In this document: positions 35,201 to 48,581 of the stretch, piece by piece | Layout: each line of letters begins with the position of its first letter | How positions within the stretch are numbered: position 1 is the stretch's first letter | Assembly: GCF_051020975.1 (NCBI RefSeq) | Contig: NC_135040.1 | Span: 6,255,501 to 6,319,500, forward strand | DNA from: Osmia lignaria lignaria | Lineage: Eukaryota > Arthropoda > Insecta > Hymenoptera > Megachilidae | Direction: 5' to 3' | DNA: 64,000 nt | The notes under the pieces: generated by a model | Seen by the model: only the letters and a program-made list of their open reading frames with translations | Database searches by the model: none | Told to the model about the DNA's origin: nothing | Made by a program: the position numbers and the translations under genes

Positions 35201-36069
35201 AATTGCCACCTCCGCCACGTTTCGCGTCTCCCCGTTTACATTTTTCTTTAAGCACCATCGTATTTCTCTTTGCGAGTTTCATTTTGAAAAAATTGTATTC
35301 ACGATCGTGCGCTTTTTAAATTATATCTCAGTTAATTAGAGAAGATTGTTCGTTAATAACGACGCGGTACTCTGTTTTAATTCTGACCTCGTATTAAACT
35401 GAAGAATTTAATTTTCGTTATAAATTATTCGAGATTTATGAAATATTTTCGAGCAACGGCTGCAGATGATTTTTCGTTGGTTTTTCTTTGCTGCGACGAA
35501 ACGCTCGCTCCTGCAGCGCGCCGACACGGGACGAACGATATATGGCTAGAGGGTGAATCAATACCACGGACATTCCGAACAAATAGCAACATTCGCATTA
35601 ATTGAACGTAATAGCTGCGGCTAAAATATTGATCATTATTATTCGCTCGGTAAGACTAATAGCTCGATATCTTTCCGATTTTTCTTTGCTATGTAAGCAG
35701 CACCGGAGGTTGGATCTCTTTAAGGTCCGCGCTTTTGGTCCGTACAAATACCATACCATTTTGTACCATTTAAGCGATGAAATAATATTCAAAGGGTACC
35801 ATAAATACGTGTATAATGATATTATAAACCTGTCCATCATGGACCACCGGAGTAGCTGATTTAATTACAGTAACAGGGGTTATAATAGTAAGAGCGGTCG
35901 TACCTTGAGCAACAGGGGGTGCAACGCTGCCTTCTATGGGCGAGACTGGTATCTGCATGGTGGTTGGCGATGGCGGGCTCCTTCCACGACCCCAGCTTTC
36001 GAATCCTCTGGCAACGCTGCTTATGTACTTGTTGCACAGGGCCTTCTTCACCATGTAACAGCGCGGCAT
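32228..36069 (-). CDS. Scratch-family zinc-finger transcription factor (paralog A)
   Basis: Three coding exons: 35830-36069, 32731-33943 and 32228-32667, giving about 630 residues. It starts with a SNAG repression motif, MPRCYMVKK. The middle is low-complexity (Ser/Thr/Pro/Gln) with APPLTPPTSECSSD, a Snail-superfamily-like motif, and TYDTLLVADGRSK, which matches the Scratch box. Five C2H2 fingers follow from residue 481; the last ends in Cys (HLESAC), as in Scratch. The fingers are nearly identical to those of the plus-strand scratch gene in this window. It should be a nuclear repressor that binds E2-boxes, with a likely neural role by family. Exon 2 joins in frame only from an AGAG acceptor using its second AG. 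Unlike its partner, an intron interrupts the first finger. It may correspond to a secondary Scratch member such as those in flies; I leave the symbol empty. Confidence 0.9.
33944..35829 (-). other. Intron 1 of Scratch paralog A
   Basis: About 1.9 kb between the SNAG-coding exon and the long middle exon. The donor is CAG|GTTTAT and the acceptor is the AGAG described for the gene. No further exon that keeps the frame was found, though a small one cannot be excluded. Open frames inside it on both strands have no recognisable similarity. Confidence 0.5.
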
Positions 36070-37400
36070 CTTGCCCTCCTCTCTCTTCTCTTATTTTCGA
36101 TGAAAAAAATTTAGCGAAAAGCTCGCGGATAACCGAACTGCTTCAACGTCCGCGCGATTTCACGGCTCTTCGGGGTAGATGGTTTACGAAACACCGAGTG
36201 GCGCATCAAGTCTCGACACAAGTTTCCTCTTTCTGAATTATTTATCGTCCCTGCTTCACTGATCGAAGAGGATCCTTCGTGGTACGTTGGAGAACAGACG
36301 ACGGTCCTTTGGTCGATGTAAAATATCGTCCTGGTGGTCTCCGTGGAGGCCACCAGGAACCGAAGATGCGATTCGATTCTCTGACGAATTTCTTTCAACC
36401 TAAGTAGTTGTTCCTCATTGTTCACTGCATCCTCCTCCTCCTCGGGTCTCCCTTAGACGATTAACCAAAACGCGATTGAATTTTTCGTTTGGTCCTCTCT
36501 CGCGGGTGGATCTCTTCGGAAGAACAATCCTCGTTCAACGCTGTTGATGTCGCATCGATTCAGGTTATGCGCCACTTCCGTCCGGTGTGTCCGGCGAAGA
36601 GCAGCTCTAGCGGAAACGTCGATTCCGATCAGAGGTTATCGCGGCGCGATTGAGGGGGCGGTTATTTTAATTCTAGATGTCGTTGCACGATCGCTTACAA
36701 AACAGCTCCGTATCTATACGTCTATCTTATATGCCTTTTCTATAGACACGCGTCACGCGCGTCTGTGTGTCTCTCTCTCTATATATATCTATAGATACAG
36801 GTGTATACGTTTTATATTAAAATATCTTTCGGCGAAGCGAGTGTCAGTCGAAACTCATCGAGTCCAAACGGCTTGGGTGAAACTTTCTTGAACGAGGATG
36901 TCCAGTAAATATATTGGCTCGTCGAAAGGTGACTCGGAGTTGTACGGCGCGAACAGAGTGCCGCTTGCCTTTAGCTTCTCTTTTATTTTTTTCTTCTTCT
37001 TCTTCTTCTTCGTTTCTTCTTTGTTGCTTTACCTTGTTTGTAGTATTGCTTTCGTTGTATTCACGGCTGGAAGATTACGTGGTGCTTCGGGTACTCGCTT
37101 CGATCGATCCCGTTTAATCCCTCTTAATCATCTAACTTCGGCCCTGTTTTCCGTTTCCTCACGCCTTCGTACCGATCGTATCTACCGATCGCTACGTTCA
37201 TCCTTTATAACTACGGAATCTAAACAATCCGTACACCTACATCTGTGTATAATATATTTAGTCGACGCCACGAGTTTTCTTTGTCAAGACCCCCACCACT
37301 TCGGTAATTCACTCGTACATTATACAGGTATCGTATTTTCTTTGGTTCGTGAAATGTTTTAGTCTCGTGTCTCTCGTGAACATATTTTTTTTATTAAAAA
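36070..37400 (-). promoter_or_regulatory. 5' UTR/promoter region of Scratch paralog A
   Basis: Directly upstream of the SNAG start codon. It holds an upstream minus-strand open frame (36111-36425, 104 codons) ending about 40 bp before the start. Further up are a CT then TA microsatellite (36771-36798) and a (TTC)n run (36989-37011). The transcription start cannot be fixed. Confidence 0.4.
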
Positions 37401-39660
37401 AAAATTTTTTTTAAAACCGTCTACTCGCCCGGCTGGTCCGAGCAGCGTTCCATTCTGCCGGCAACACTCGGCTTCTTCGGTACCGTGGTGGTCGGGCGTG
37501 TCCGTACTCGCGACGATACCCTCATCTCACCGATTTCGAGAACGACGGATATCCCTGGCGAACACTGGCGAACCACCCCGCCTCCCTTCCTCGAAGCAAA
37601 CTTTTGAGCGATAGAAAATCAAAGCAAACACTTGTTGAGCTTTATCCTCGTCCCTCGTCTGTGTGGAAGCAAAGAAGATAATTATCCAGTTAAGGGTGGA
37701 CTTTTGGGGTCAGCTTGGGATTGATTTATCAGGCTGCCCGGCGAGGGAAAGCGAGGTAGCTGAAGGGTAGAGCGTGGCAGGCTGCTCTGCCAGGCTCGTC
37801 GGATCCGATCGACGTTAGGTTGATATTTAGCTGGCTGTCTAGCTCGGGTCGCTTATTTTTCGAAAACTGGTTGTGCGAGGCAGGCGGGTGTGCCTTTTGC
37901 AGGGACGAGCAACAAGTTGGACAACAGGTCCGCGATGTTTGTGTATCCGTACGTGTGCGCTGTCGCCTTACGTGTGTAGTCGATAACCTCCCTCTGGGTA
38001 AGTGGTCCCCTCTCCCCTCTGCGTCTTGCTGCGTCTCGCGAACGAAGCAAGCTTTTTCTTCACCCTCTGTCCGTGCTTTTTCACCCTGGGCACGACGGGA
38101 AGCACCGGGAAAAGAGGATCGCGTAGAACCGCGTGAAGCTACAACTCTGCCCTCGTGCGGCCTGTTCGGATCATCCGAGCTTCGGGGTCGACGAGCCACG
38201 TACGCTTTTATGCTTCCTCGATTTTTCCCTTCTTTTTTTCACTCTTCTTCTTCTTCTTCTTCCCTTGATTCAGCAGCACAGAGTTATTTCTTCGTTCACC
38301 GCACAAGCTTCGATAAGAAAAAGGCTTTTTTGCGAAATGGTCGCAGGGTATACGGACGCGCACGATACGACGAAGCGTAACCACGACGACCACGACGATT
38401 CGAAGCAGCGGCACGCAACGAAGAACGACGAGGAGGAATCGTATCGGCACGAGGGCTGGACGTGGAGTAGAGTGCTGGTTTCGTGCAGACGAGGAGCGTG
38501 GTCGAGCGAGCTTTCCAGACTCGTGTCCGCGGATTACGGTGGTTAGAGCTGGACGTGCGAGAGACGGACCGCGCGTCGTCTAGCAGTACGAAAATCGAAG
38601 ACGAAGATGTACCACCTGTGGGCGCAGAAGCAACAATTGTCCGCCGTGTATCGCGGTGGAGGGTAGCCCGACTACATGGCTCGTACCGGGTGTGGCTGGG
38701 GTGCAACTGCCAATGCAGCGTCGTCGAGCAGCGTCGCCTCGCGTCCTGGACGCCTGCGTCCTTCGCACACCTCGGTTCGTGCAGCTTCCTTCGTCTTTCC
38801 CTCTTACACCCTCTCTATCGGTAGGGAGCCTTTCTCCGTTTCGCTTTTGCTCCGTTCCACCTCCACAAGCGAGCTGCTGCCACAAGCTTCCCTTTCCCGA
38901 TCGAGCGTTGAATGCGAGCGTAGGAACGAGGAAACTGAGCAAGAGGGTGGAATCGGTAGGGGAACGCACACAACCCCTAGCCACCCCTAGCCGCGACGCC
39001 GATGGTGGCTCTTGGCCATCGATTTTGTACGAGTTCGGGGCCGGAGCAACACCTGTTACCGCGTCGGATGGAAAGCAGTCGGACCAGGCGAGAAGGGGGT
39101 GCGGGGGTGGTGGTGATGGTGGTGGTAGCAGAGAGAGCAACGAAGGACCAACGTACAGCTATCAACGGCGGGAGGGTTGGATGGACGAGGAGAGGACGTG
39201 GTTGAGGGCGAAGGGTGGTTGAGAGGTTTCCTGGAGGGGAACAATAGCGGAGGTAGACAGAGAGAGGAAGTCGCATGGGGCAACGAGGTAGGCTGACAGA
39301 AAGTTCCGAGTAAATAGAGACAGAGGGTGGTGGTCGAGAGTGGCGGAGGTGAGAACGTGGGAGGGAAATAGAGAGGGAGAGAGAGGTGAGATTCTGCAAG
39401 AGGGTGAGTCGAGAGGGATAGGGAGAAAGAGAAAGGAGACGTCGGCGGCGGGCAAATAGCGACGTGGAGGAAACGCCGACGCCAATCGATAGCGTCGACC
39501 CCGGCGTTGTGCCGCGCCGTGTTCGCTGGCAGGGTTTTGCGATAGCGCATCGCTCGCGTTGCTTTTTCTCTTTCTCTTTTTCTACCCAAAACCAGCCTGC
39601 TCTTTCTATCTAACATTTTTCTTCAACCCCCTGGCTGTCTCTCATCCTCCGGATTTTTCC
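37401..39660. promoter_or_regulatory. GC/CpG-rich block upstream of Scratch paralog A, with a purine tract
   Basis: GC content and CpG density rise sharply compared with the rest of the window, and long open frames overlap on both strands only because stop codons are rare. A polypurine tract with many GAGAG words, possible GAGA-factor sites, spans about 39230-39450. I interpret this as a regulatory block, possibly promoter-proximal, rather than protein-coding. Confidence 0.35.
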
Positions 39661-42600
39661 TTTTCGCCTTCAATTTAACCCTCTTTCTTCCTCTCTGTTT
39701 TCCAGCTTTTTGCTCCGTTTCTCTTCTTCTTCTTCTCATCCAACAGGCTACGATCCTTGTCCGTCCCGAGCTCTCCTATCTTCCTCTCTGTCCACGTGTT
39801 CCCGCGAATAAGAGAGAGGAGGACGCTGCGCGTCTCTACCTCCAACCCCCGCGACGCTTTGTATGCGTACCTTATAATCTCGACGCTTATTCTCGGACGT
39901 CGTCTAACCGCTCGTATCGTCTGCGTCGTTCGCGATAGCGCATCGTTCACTTTTCTCTCCCATTCAACCCTCCTCCTCCTTCTTCTCTGTTCATCCCTCT
40001 GCCTCTCCACGGATCAGGGGACGTCCTGGAGGGTGTAGAACCGTTTCTTTCTTTTTCCTTTCCTTCTTTACTCCTGTTGGTGTAGGTTTAACGATGTCGG
40101 GGAATACACGAAATCCTTCGTGGATCGTTTCGTCACCGAGTATTTTTCTAATTTCTCAGCCTTTTCATCGCGGATTAATCAAGTTTCCGTAGAGAACGTA
40201 CGTCATCGTTAAAATGATTCTCGCGATAAATTCTCTGATTAATATTTATCCAACTGTTTTCAGCTCGGAAACGTTTCGACCGACGAGACAATTAAAACGC
40301 CGGAACGAATTCGACGTAAGCCCCGAGGATTAAAGGAAGGCTAATTAGCGAATCGTGTTAACATTCGATCTTTAATTAAACGCGACCTGAATTTCCATTT
40401 ACGATTGTTATCCTTCCACCTTTCTATGAAAACCTGTTCCGATAACGTATGCCAGAAATTGCGTGTTTTAATCCTACGTTCAATATCGGACAAACGTAAG
40501 ATCGTAAACAATTGTAAGGTTCTTTGTTGTACAAACTTTGAATATCTGAATAAAATTGTACAAACGTACCGGTATGGTCTCAACAAAAAAATTCTACATT
40601 GTATCGCGTGTGAAATTGGAACTGGCGCAGAAAATTTCATTCTTCGTACCCGGTGGTCTGTAAATGGACGGCTTTTACGGTATACGTTACAGCCCTTAAT
40701 TTAATACTTTTAATATTTCTCCTGTTTCTCGGAACAACATTTCTTCCTTCGCGCAAATATTCCACGGTGGAGAGAAAAAAATTTCTCCAGCTTGCCATAA
40801 GAGGAGGGTGAGAAGGAACGATAGAGTTTCGAAAATTCATGAGTAAAAAGCGGGGTTGGTGTTTGGATTGGTCGGAAGGGGATTCGAGGGATGACCGGTC
40901 GATCCGGTCCTATTTTAATCGGTTCTCGGCCTTGGAGGACGTATTTGCGTAGCTGGTTTCGCGTCATCCCGGTCCCGGGATGCCAGTACACCCGACTCAG
41001 TGCCCCGAAGGTTGCCGAGCAACCGGTGAATATGCGCAATTACCGGAGGACCGGGCGAGAACGAGCGAACGGACGGCAAGTGGGAGTTGCCGAGGAGATT
41101 GTAAAATAGAATGTATCCCGCAATTACCCGGCCGTCTAACGCGATCGAACCTAAGAGCCCGATTACTATGGTGGACCGTTGCCGAAGAACCCCTTTATGG
41201 AAACAACCTAACTACCCCCCATCCGAATCTTTCCTTTGCTCCTTATTATTTCATATTATCTTCGATAAACTTTCAACCCGTTGCTCGGGGCTCTTTCGAC
41301 GCCTAAAGAAAGGAGCATCCAAAAACGTAACCTTATTAAAATTACCGATCGATTAAATCGGAGACTGACTCAGTGGCTTACGAATAACAACTGAACGTAG
41401 GTCTTCATAAATCAAAGGATTATTCGAGGATTACTTCGAGAATGAAATACGCGGGATCCCGTAGTCACGATCGTGAATTCTGGATCGTTTGTTGAACCGG
41501 CGTTATCTGCGAATCTCCCGTTACCGTTGTTCCCCTTTCCAGGATACCCGGCTACCGAACGACACGTCCACGGCTGGTGGATCCAATGAAATTGCTTATG
41601 TAAGTAGAGAAACGGCCAATAATTTTCCAGACGCTTTAGAGGCGTGCGCTATGCATTCCGTCGAGTAGCTGGTGAATAGACTGGTTGGAAATCGAGGCAC
41701 GTTTAAGCGCACCTTTACGTGGATACCGATTCTATTTTACGTGATTTAATCTGCATGATAAAAATTGCAACGAAAATAGAAGCCAGTTATTGTACGAGGC
41801 TGGATATGTCACTTTTTATTGTAGCTGTATTAAAGTAACTGAATGTATAACGAGTTTCTTCTACTTGTCTGATCATTCGACTACTTATTCTACTTTCCTC
41901 TGTATCTGGCGATGCGTTCGTTCAATGATTTGTTTACCAGCGAAGAGATTTACGGGGATGCGAAATGGAATCGATAACTAAATATCGTCGAACGAAGAGA
42001 ATCTCGCGGTGAATGGTCTATAAGCAGCGCACACTAGTTTCGGGATAATGGAAGGATATCGACGGATCTGCGTATTCGTTGAATGCCATCCGGATATCTA
42101 GCCAACGTATGGAGAGATTACATCCGAGCTGGTTTCTATGCCATTTGTCTTGCGCGCGTCCATCCGGTCCAACCTTCGGGGATTACAATTTCGCGCTATT
42201 AATTATTTCGCATATACCGTCCGGAGAGTCGGCGACGCACGGTGCGCTCTGATTCAACGACGCTTTATCGCCTTCCGACTTTTCTTCCAGCCAAGTAGCG
42301 AAACGGAGACTTAAATTGGCACCGATTGCGATAGACAATTAAACGATCTTGAATCCTCGAAATGCGAATCTCTTACGAGATTTCAGCAGCCAGCTGTATC
42401 CGTCGCTGCTTTACCGTAATCGCGAGCGAGCGAGCGAGCGATAAAGAATGCTCAGCAAGCTGGAGAACACTCGAGTAAATCGCACGGTCGTTTTACCAAT
42501 CGTCAGATTGCATCTTGATATAAAGAGGATACAAATGGATTCGCCGTCGACGTTCATCGACGAGAGCACAGAGAACGGCGAGCGTATTGGTGGCAAGTAC

Positions 42601-45600
42601 GAGGAGCTACCGGCGATTGTATCGCGGCATGATTCACTCTGGAAATGCAGCGGGATGCAGCACGAGCACCCTTCTTCTCTCTCGATTAGATCTCCCTGGA
42701 TATATATCCTCGCAGCACGCCTCGCGTTGCCCTCGATTCTCAAACCCCAAGGATTTTCATTTCCAAGCTGAATCGTGTGAACGCAAACTGGATTCTAAAA
42801 GGCAAGATTAGTATTTCTATGCGGCGCCCTCTACGTTTAATATCTTCCTATTCGTAAAAGGATCGGGAAATTATAATGCACTGGGCGGAACCTTTGACTG
42901 GCAAGTAGATATAATCAATGCTTGGTCAGGCAATATTATCGGCAGTAGTTATAGTCAATGCAATGCATGATCCGACATACTATTTCAAATTATCCTTTTA
43001 CAAAGAACCATCTCTCCCTATCGCCAAACCTTGATAGTTAAAGGAAAGAGAAGGAAAAAACAATCTCCAGGAAGCCAGTTCTCGAGGCGCTCTCGAAAAA
43101 AGAAAGAGCCAGGTCCTTCGAAGCCGCACTCGTTTTAATAAAATCTCCTTTCTACAGGGTGCATTTGATTAAAACAAACGGAAGAAGGAAAAAAAAGCGC
43201 GGAAGAAGGAGAGGGAAGAGGACAGAGGAGGAAGAGAAAATCCTCTCTTCAGGGTGACACGCTAAGCTTACTTAGCCCCACTCGACCAACCCCCTCCCAC
43301 CCCCGCGATTCTACGTTCCTGCTTGAATCGCACGAGTTGTGTTCCTTTCTCGACGAGTACGCGGGTGGATTTCGAGGGTTGGCCAGCTACGAAGCGAGGA
43401 TCAGTTTCGAAAGTGGGGAAGGGGGTGAGTTTGAAGAGGGGGCGAAGGGGAAATAGAAAACGGAGGAATGCACCACTTACTTCGAGTTGAGAAACGGCCT
43501 TTTTTTTCTCGCAATTTCATCCTGGCGTGCATCGGAAAGGGTGCGGGCGAAGGGTGGCACGCAGGGGGTGGACATATTCGACGAATGTCGCGCACGGTGA
43601 AAATATCGCCGCGACGACGGAATTTACTGCCTCGCTCTGGAATTTCGTCTACCCCTTTCGCAATCTCTCTTTTTTCATCCCCCCCTCGCCCCGGTTTCTT
43701 GTTTCTCGATGGTGGTTTGTTTGTCAGCCACGATATTTGTCAGACGCACGGATATATTTTTCAGTTCGTTTCTTGGACATCTCTAAGTGATATTTCACCC
43801 GGCTTCTCTTAGAAAAGCTAAGTTTTATCGAAAATTCAATTTAACAGCCGTGTTCTGGAGAACGAATGAAGGTAATTAAAGAAATTTAATGAGGAACGAT
43901 TCGCATCAAGCCCGCTGTAGCCGGAATGAACTTGTTTTCCGTGAAATGTATCAATTGTGATTATTATAAAGTCTGCAATAAACGTTCTGCGAGTTTGTTG
44001 TTTTCTTTCCAGGAAAACGGACCGGGAAATGAAATGTTTGAAGCGATTCGTAAATAAATTAAAAATTTTTGAAATGTTTCTCTCGTGTGTGTGTGTGTTT
44101 CATTTAATTACGCTAAAAAGTTTATTTATTTCCTTGGCCCGAAAGTTATCGCGAGAACAATCTGCTTTCTAAAAATCTACCCTAGCCAAATAATAAAAGC
44201 AATTACGCGGTCGGTTCATTAACTAAAACTTCCGCAACGTAATTAAGAAACAATAGGGAAGATAAAAGTGAACACAGCGTCAGATTAAGCTCGGTTCTCC
44301 AGGGTAAAGAGGAAGTATGTAAGTGGTTGGTAGTTAAGGGAAATACCAACATAATATCAAGCGTTATAAGAATATATTAATGTTGCATGCTGTGTTCCAT
44401 AAAGGTCCGCTATTACGGGCCAAGATCTCCGCTTTTCGTTGGCGAGATTCGCGTGACAGGCTGATAACAAGCAAGCAAATGAGAGGGAGCATAAAACGTA
44501 ATACGATGGTGCCGATGCCCGACAACGTGCCACCTTACGATACTTATTATTATTACTCTCGTATTTGCGCCACACGTTGGATAATGATTATGAGAAATCG
44601 TTACTTATTAGACGCGGTTACCTTTCGCGTAGGCTATTAACCCTTAAGCTAAAATTCAACCCTCGCGATTTTCTTTTGAGCTATTATTAAGACAAATTTT
44701 TTATTTTGAAAAATTCGTTGGCAAATTCGAGCTTCTACTTGAAAATTTTCAGCAAATAAACGGGGGCCTTTGTTCCGTTTCGGGGGCAGGTTGAAAATCG
44801 ATGTAGACGTATGCGTGTGCCGAATAATTTACGAGCCACGGTCCGATCCGATTTAGGTCCCGATTTCGACCTCCCGCCGCGACGGGACGACATGGCAGCG
44901 CAAGAGATTGCGCGCCGCTGGGATGAAATTAGGCCCGACGTGTATCCACGTTGCTGATACGAATCGCCAACGACACGCTATTCGCTCGTGTCTCCTAATC
45001 TCGGCGTAATATCGTCGAGGACCCGATTGCCTCCAAAAACGGACGGAGCTTAATGCCTTGAACCCTCGTTAAAGCCTTTACAAAGGGCAACGGTATATTT
45101 CGTCGAGTCGCGTTAAACGGATCTGCTCGCGGACGCGTTTTTATAATCATGGAAAGAATTTAATTAAAACGACGGGGGAACGTCGGAAATTTTTCGAGAT
45201 CTCCACGGCTTCCATATTCAACCACTAGTTGCGATCCGTTCCGTGTGCACAAGAGGAGGCTGGGACCAACAGGAAAATCAACTACCTGTGGATGCAACTT
45301 AAGTGAGTACGCGCTGCACCAGAGCCCCACCCACACCAATTACGAACGATAAACTTTCAATAACCCGATTTTCATTTCCATCCGGTCGACCCGAGATTCC
45401 ATTCGATTCTTCGTTAGAAAAATTCTAACAAAGAATTCTAAATTTTAATGCTATTGGAAATGGGTTAAATAAATTTTAATATACTTAATGCCGGATGCTT
45501 TATTCTTGCATCCACCTTACCAGCTGCCCTGTACCATTCATTTAAATCGCTTTAAGCGATAAATCTGCGGGCAAATCCGTTTAAGCGGCTGCACATTAGT

Positions 45601-48119
45601 TGCGCTCGAACGACATATTTATGTTTCGGTTTACTTGAATTATTCCTGCGAACGCGTCACCGTAATTCCCTGCTACATCTGCATCCGTTTCGAACGCGTT
45701 TTTGTCGGAAATTGTTTCAATTTAAAAAACCCTTCTAAATTCAGCTATCAAAAACAACTTAACACCCCGTCAAAATCCTCTCGGCTTTGCTTTACGATGA
45801 AACGTAGCGTCGGTGGTCGTAAAACCTCGACGAGGAAACGAAATACTCTGTATTAAGAAGACGTAGCGCTGCGTCGAGAATTGCCATTTTCACTTCCAGC
45901 TTTATCCCTAGTTTCAGCAAACCTGTACCGTTTTCAGTAACACGAGTCAACGATTCGTCGAATCTTAGGGAAAGGAAGAATATCGATGGTCCTGTAACCG
46001 CGTTTCAATCGCAAATCTCGACGTTTCTTTCCTAAGGAAGGAGGAAAAGTGAGCTCGAAGAGTAATTGATCTATCCTGTGATTTACTATTTCAATTCTTT
46101 CGAAATTAAGAGTGGATAATTAATAAAAATGCTGGTAGATACGAAGAGGTTGAAAAATCAAAAGAAAACTGATCTTCGATTCAATTTTTCTTTCCAGAAA
46201 AAAATGAGGAAGAAAACAAGCCAGAAGTACATACTTTCGACGTATGATAGGAAGTCCTTTGATCTCTCTCTCTCTTTCTCTCCCTTCCTGATGCAAGTAA
46301 ATTGTGTGTCCTCAAAGAGGTTGTGATTGAAGTGACACGAACCGTGCAACGATGCTCCGTTTGTTCGCTTCGTTTTATTTCTTTATCAAAGGAATTAATT
46401 TCGCAAATAATTGGAGGGTTCTCTATTATTTTTTTAAATATTTCCTTGAATTCTTAATATTTCCTTTTCCTTAATTCGTCGACATTGAAAATCTTTTATA
46501 TCATTCTCTTTTTCATTTCAAGGAAAAGAAGAGGAGCGTGAATTTCCTATTATATCGAGCGTTCCACCTTTCGAAACAGGGGTGGCTCCGAACGGTATCG
46601 TAAATATTGCGGCGCGAAAGTGGAGAGAAAAGAGGAAACGGAGGAGTAAAACGAGAAACGCGTGACGTTCGACTACGTAGTTTCGGCTGTTCGAGAAACT
46701 CGGTGATCTCGTTCTGAAAATTGCATAACCCTCCTAATCGATCGTTCGTAGAACTCGGGACCTCGTTCCTTTGTCGGTGGCGGGTAATTGAATTTGGAAC
46801 AAAAGCGAGCGAGGGACGAGCAGAAAAGACGGCGAGGAACCACGGGGGAGAAAAGTGAAGATAAAAAAGGAATATCGAACGACGGTTCTGCGAAAGGGAA
46901 AATCCATGATGGAACTCGAGAAAATTGTATCGAATTATTTAACCTATCGTTTGTAAACTTTGGACGATCAAATGAAATATGAATCTATATTTCAAAGGTT
47001 TTCGCCATCAGAGGTTTATTTACGTTTCATTATTAAAATATATTCCCGTCAATTTTGTATTAGCCTTCAGATACTTTTTAAATAATTTCGCCTCTTTGAG
47101 GATGTCAATGCTGTCGCTCGTTCAAAGTTCAAACTCAGAGCGAAAGGATCGATGAGGAAGGGCATAAATTAATGGCTTCCTCCCTCCTCCTGTCGTTGCG
47201 AAAATCAAGGATGACTGAGGGGCGAAATTCCGGATACGCTGACTTTTATGAGGCAGCCTGAAACTCCGGCCCCATCAACGAGAAGAAAGACACCGAATAA
47301 GGGTGGGGGAGAAAAGGGAAGGAAAAGGGGGATGAGTCATTAAGGGTGACCCGATGCGCCTAGATCCGCTATTAACTTTCCCTTTGCGCGAGATATCGCT
47401 GGCTCTTCGAATTTACGAAATTTCTTATGCAGAAACAGAATTTTTTTCCCGAAAGTGATTAGGAAGGAAATTAACCAGCGAAGTATCGTTCGTAGTTCCA
47501 CTTTGGCGACGCGTTAAATCGTGGACGGAAAGGATTATTCGAGAAGAATTTCAACGATTTCATTCGCGGTGGAACAAGTGGGTGGCTCGGTTTTCGCGCG
47601 AACCCGAAGATTTATGCGCGCCGTTACAGATTATCACGGGTTGGAAATTATCTTCCGAAAGTGGGGTAGCTCCCGTCACGGAACTGTCCGCCGTCGCATC
47701 CCCTGTTTTCACCCTCCCAGTAAGTGCGTGCCAACTGTTGCAAGGAAAGGGAGCTTTTAAAACAATACTAACACGCATCCCCGACCCCCCGTTGCGTTTT
47801 ATCGCGACACCACTGATTTACGATTTTCCACCTTGGAAAACGAGATTTTCTTTTTACACATTATAAAATACCGATAAGATGGACGAAAAGAAATTGTTAG
47901 ACTCTATTTCCCAAGATCGCCGACATACGATTCTTCTTATTCCATCGTCGTTATCGAGTATTCGATTCGAAGACGTTTCTATCCCTTGCGAAGGGGATGC
48001 TTCTCGTTTACAAAATTGCTCTCGTCCGGCACAAAGGATGGCTCGTAAAGTGGTTATTTTGACAGAATTCTCGAAATTTCCTATCTGATAACGATCGAGT
48101 TTCAATATATCATTCCGGT
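39661..48119. other. Large intergenic region between the two Scratch genes, part 1
   Basis: About 8.5 kb without a recognisable gene. Frames are short and lie on both strands. Visible minor structure: (GAGC)n at 42421-42439, polypurine stretches at 43180-43245 and 47280-47335, and a hairpin-like GCGCAAGAGATTGCGC near 44895. The setting between two neural regulators makes enhancers likely, but I cannot point to one from sequence alone. Confidence 0.4.
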
Positions 48120-48581
48120 TACACTGGTGGAATTAATTCTGGACACTTTGAATATTCTGCTATGTTAAATTGATACCGTAATATTTTTATTGTAATCTAT
48201 AATGTTTATACTTAATATTTTTACATCATTTGATTGTAAATGTTTTAAAATTTTTATTTAAAAAAATCTAAACCGAGTTGTTATTTTTGTTTCTGCGCCT
48301 GACAACATGAAACGTCGCATGATGTGAAATATCCAATCACAGGATGAAATATTAATTTTTTTCTACCTCCTTTGATGTGCTGAAATTGTATTTTTTATTG
48401 TATATTAAAAGTATGGCTCGTAAATGGTCTTTTTACTGATTTTTTTATACAAGCGATGCCTTAAAATTAGAAAACAATGATTATAATATAAAATATAATT
48501 GATTATATATTAAATAATTTTAATAAATGCGAAATTTAAGTAAAAATTTTGAAAGTGTCCAAAATTAATTCCACTAGTGTA
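48120..48581. mobile_element. MITE with Tc1/mariner-like terminal inverted repeats
   Basis: An AT-rich 462-bp element is bounded by inverted ends of about 33 bp. The left begins TACACTGGTGGAATTAATTC at 48120, and the right, read in reverse, begins TACACTAGTGGAATTAATTT; both go on to GGACACTTT. The TA at each border fits the target duplication of Tc1/mariner transposons. The inside is too short and AT-rich for a transposase, so this is a non-autonomous miniature element. Confidence 0.85.

Noticed and set aside
37820..39616. Several open frames of 180-190 codons on both strands
   Set aside because: They overlap each other in all frames within GC-rich DNA, have low-complexity Arg/Ser/Pro content and show no recognisable domain, so they are composition artefacts.
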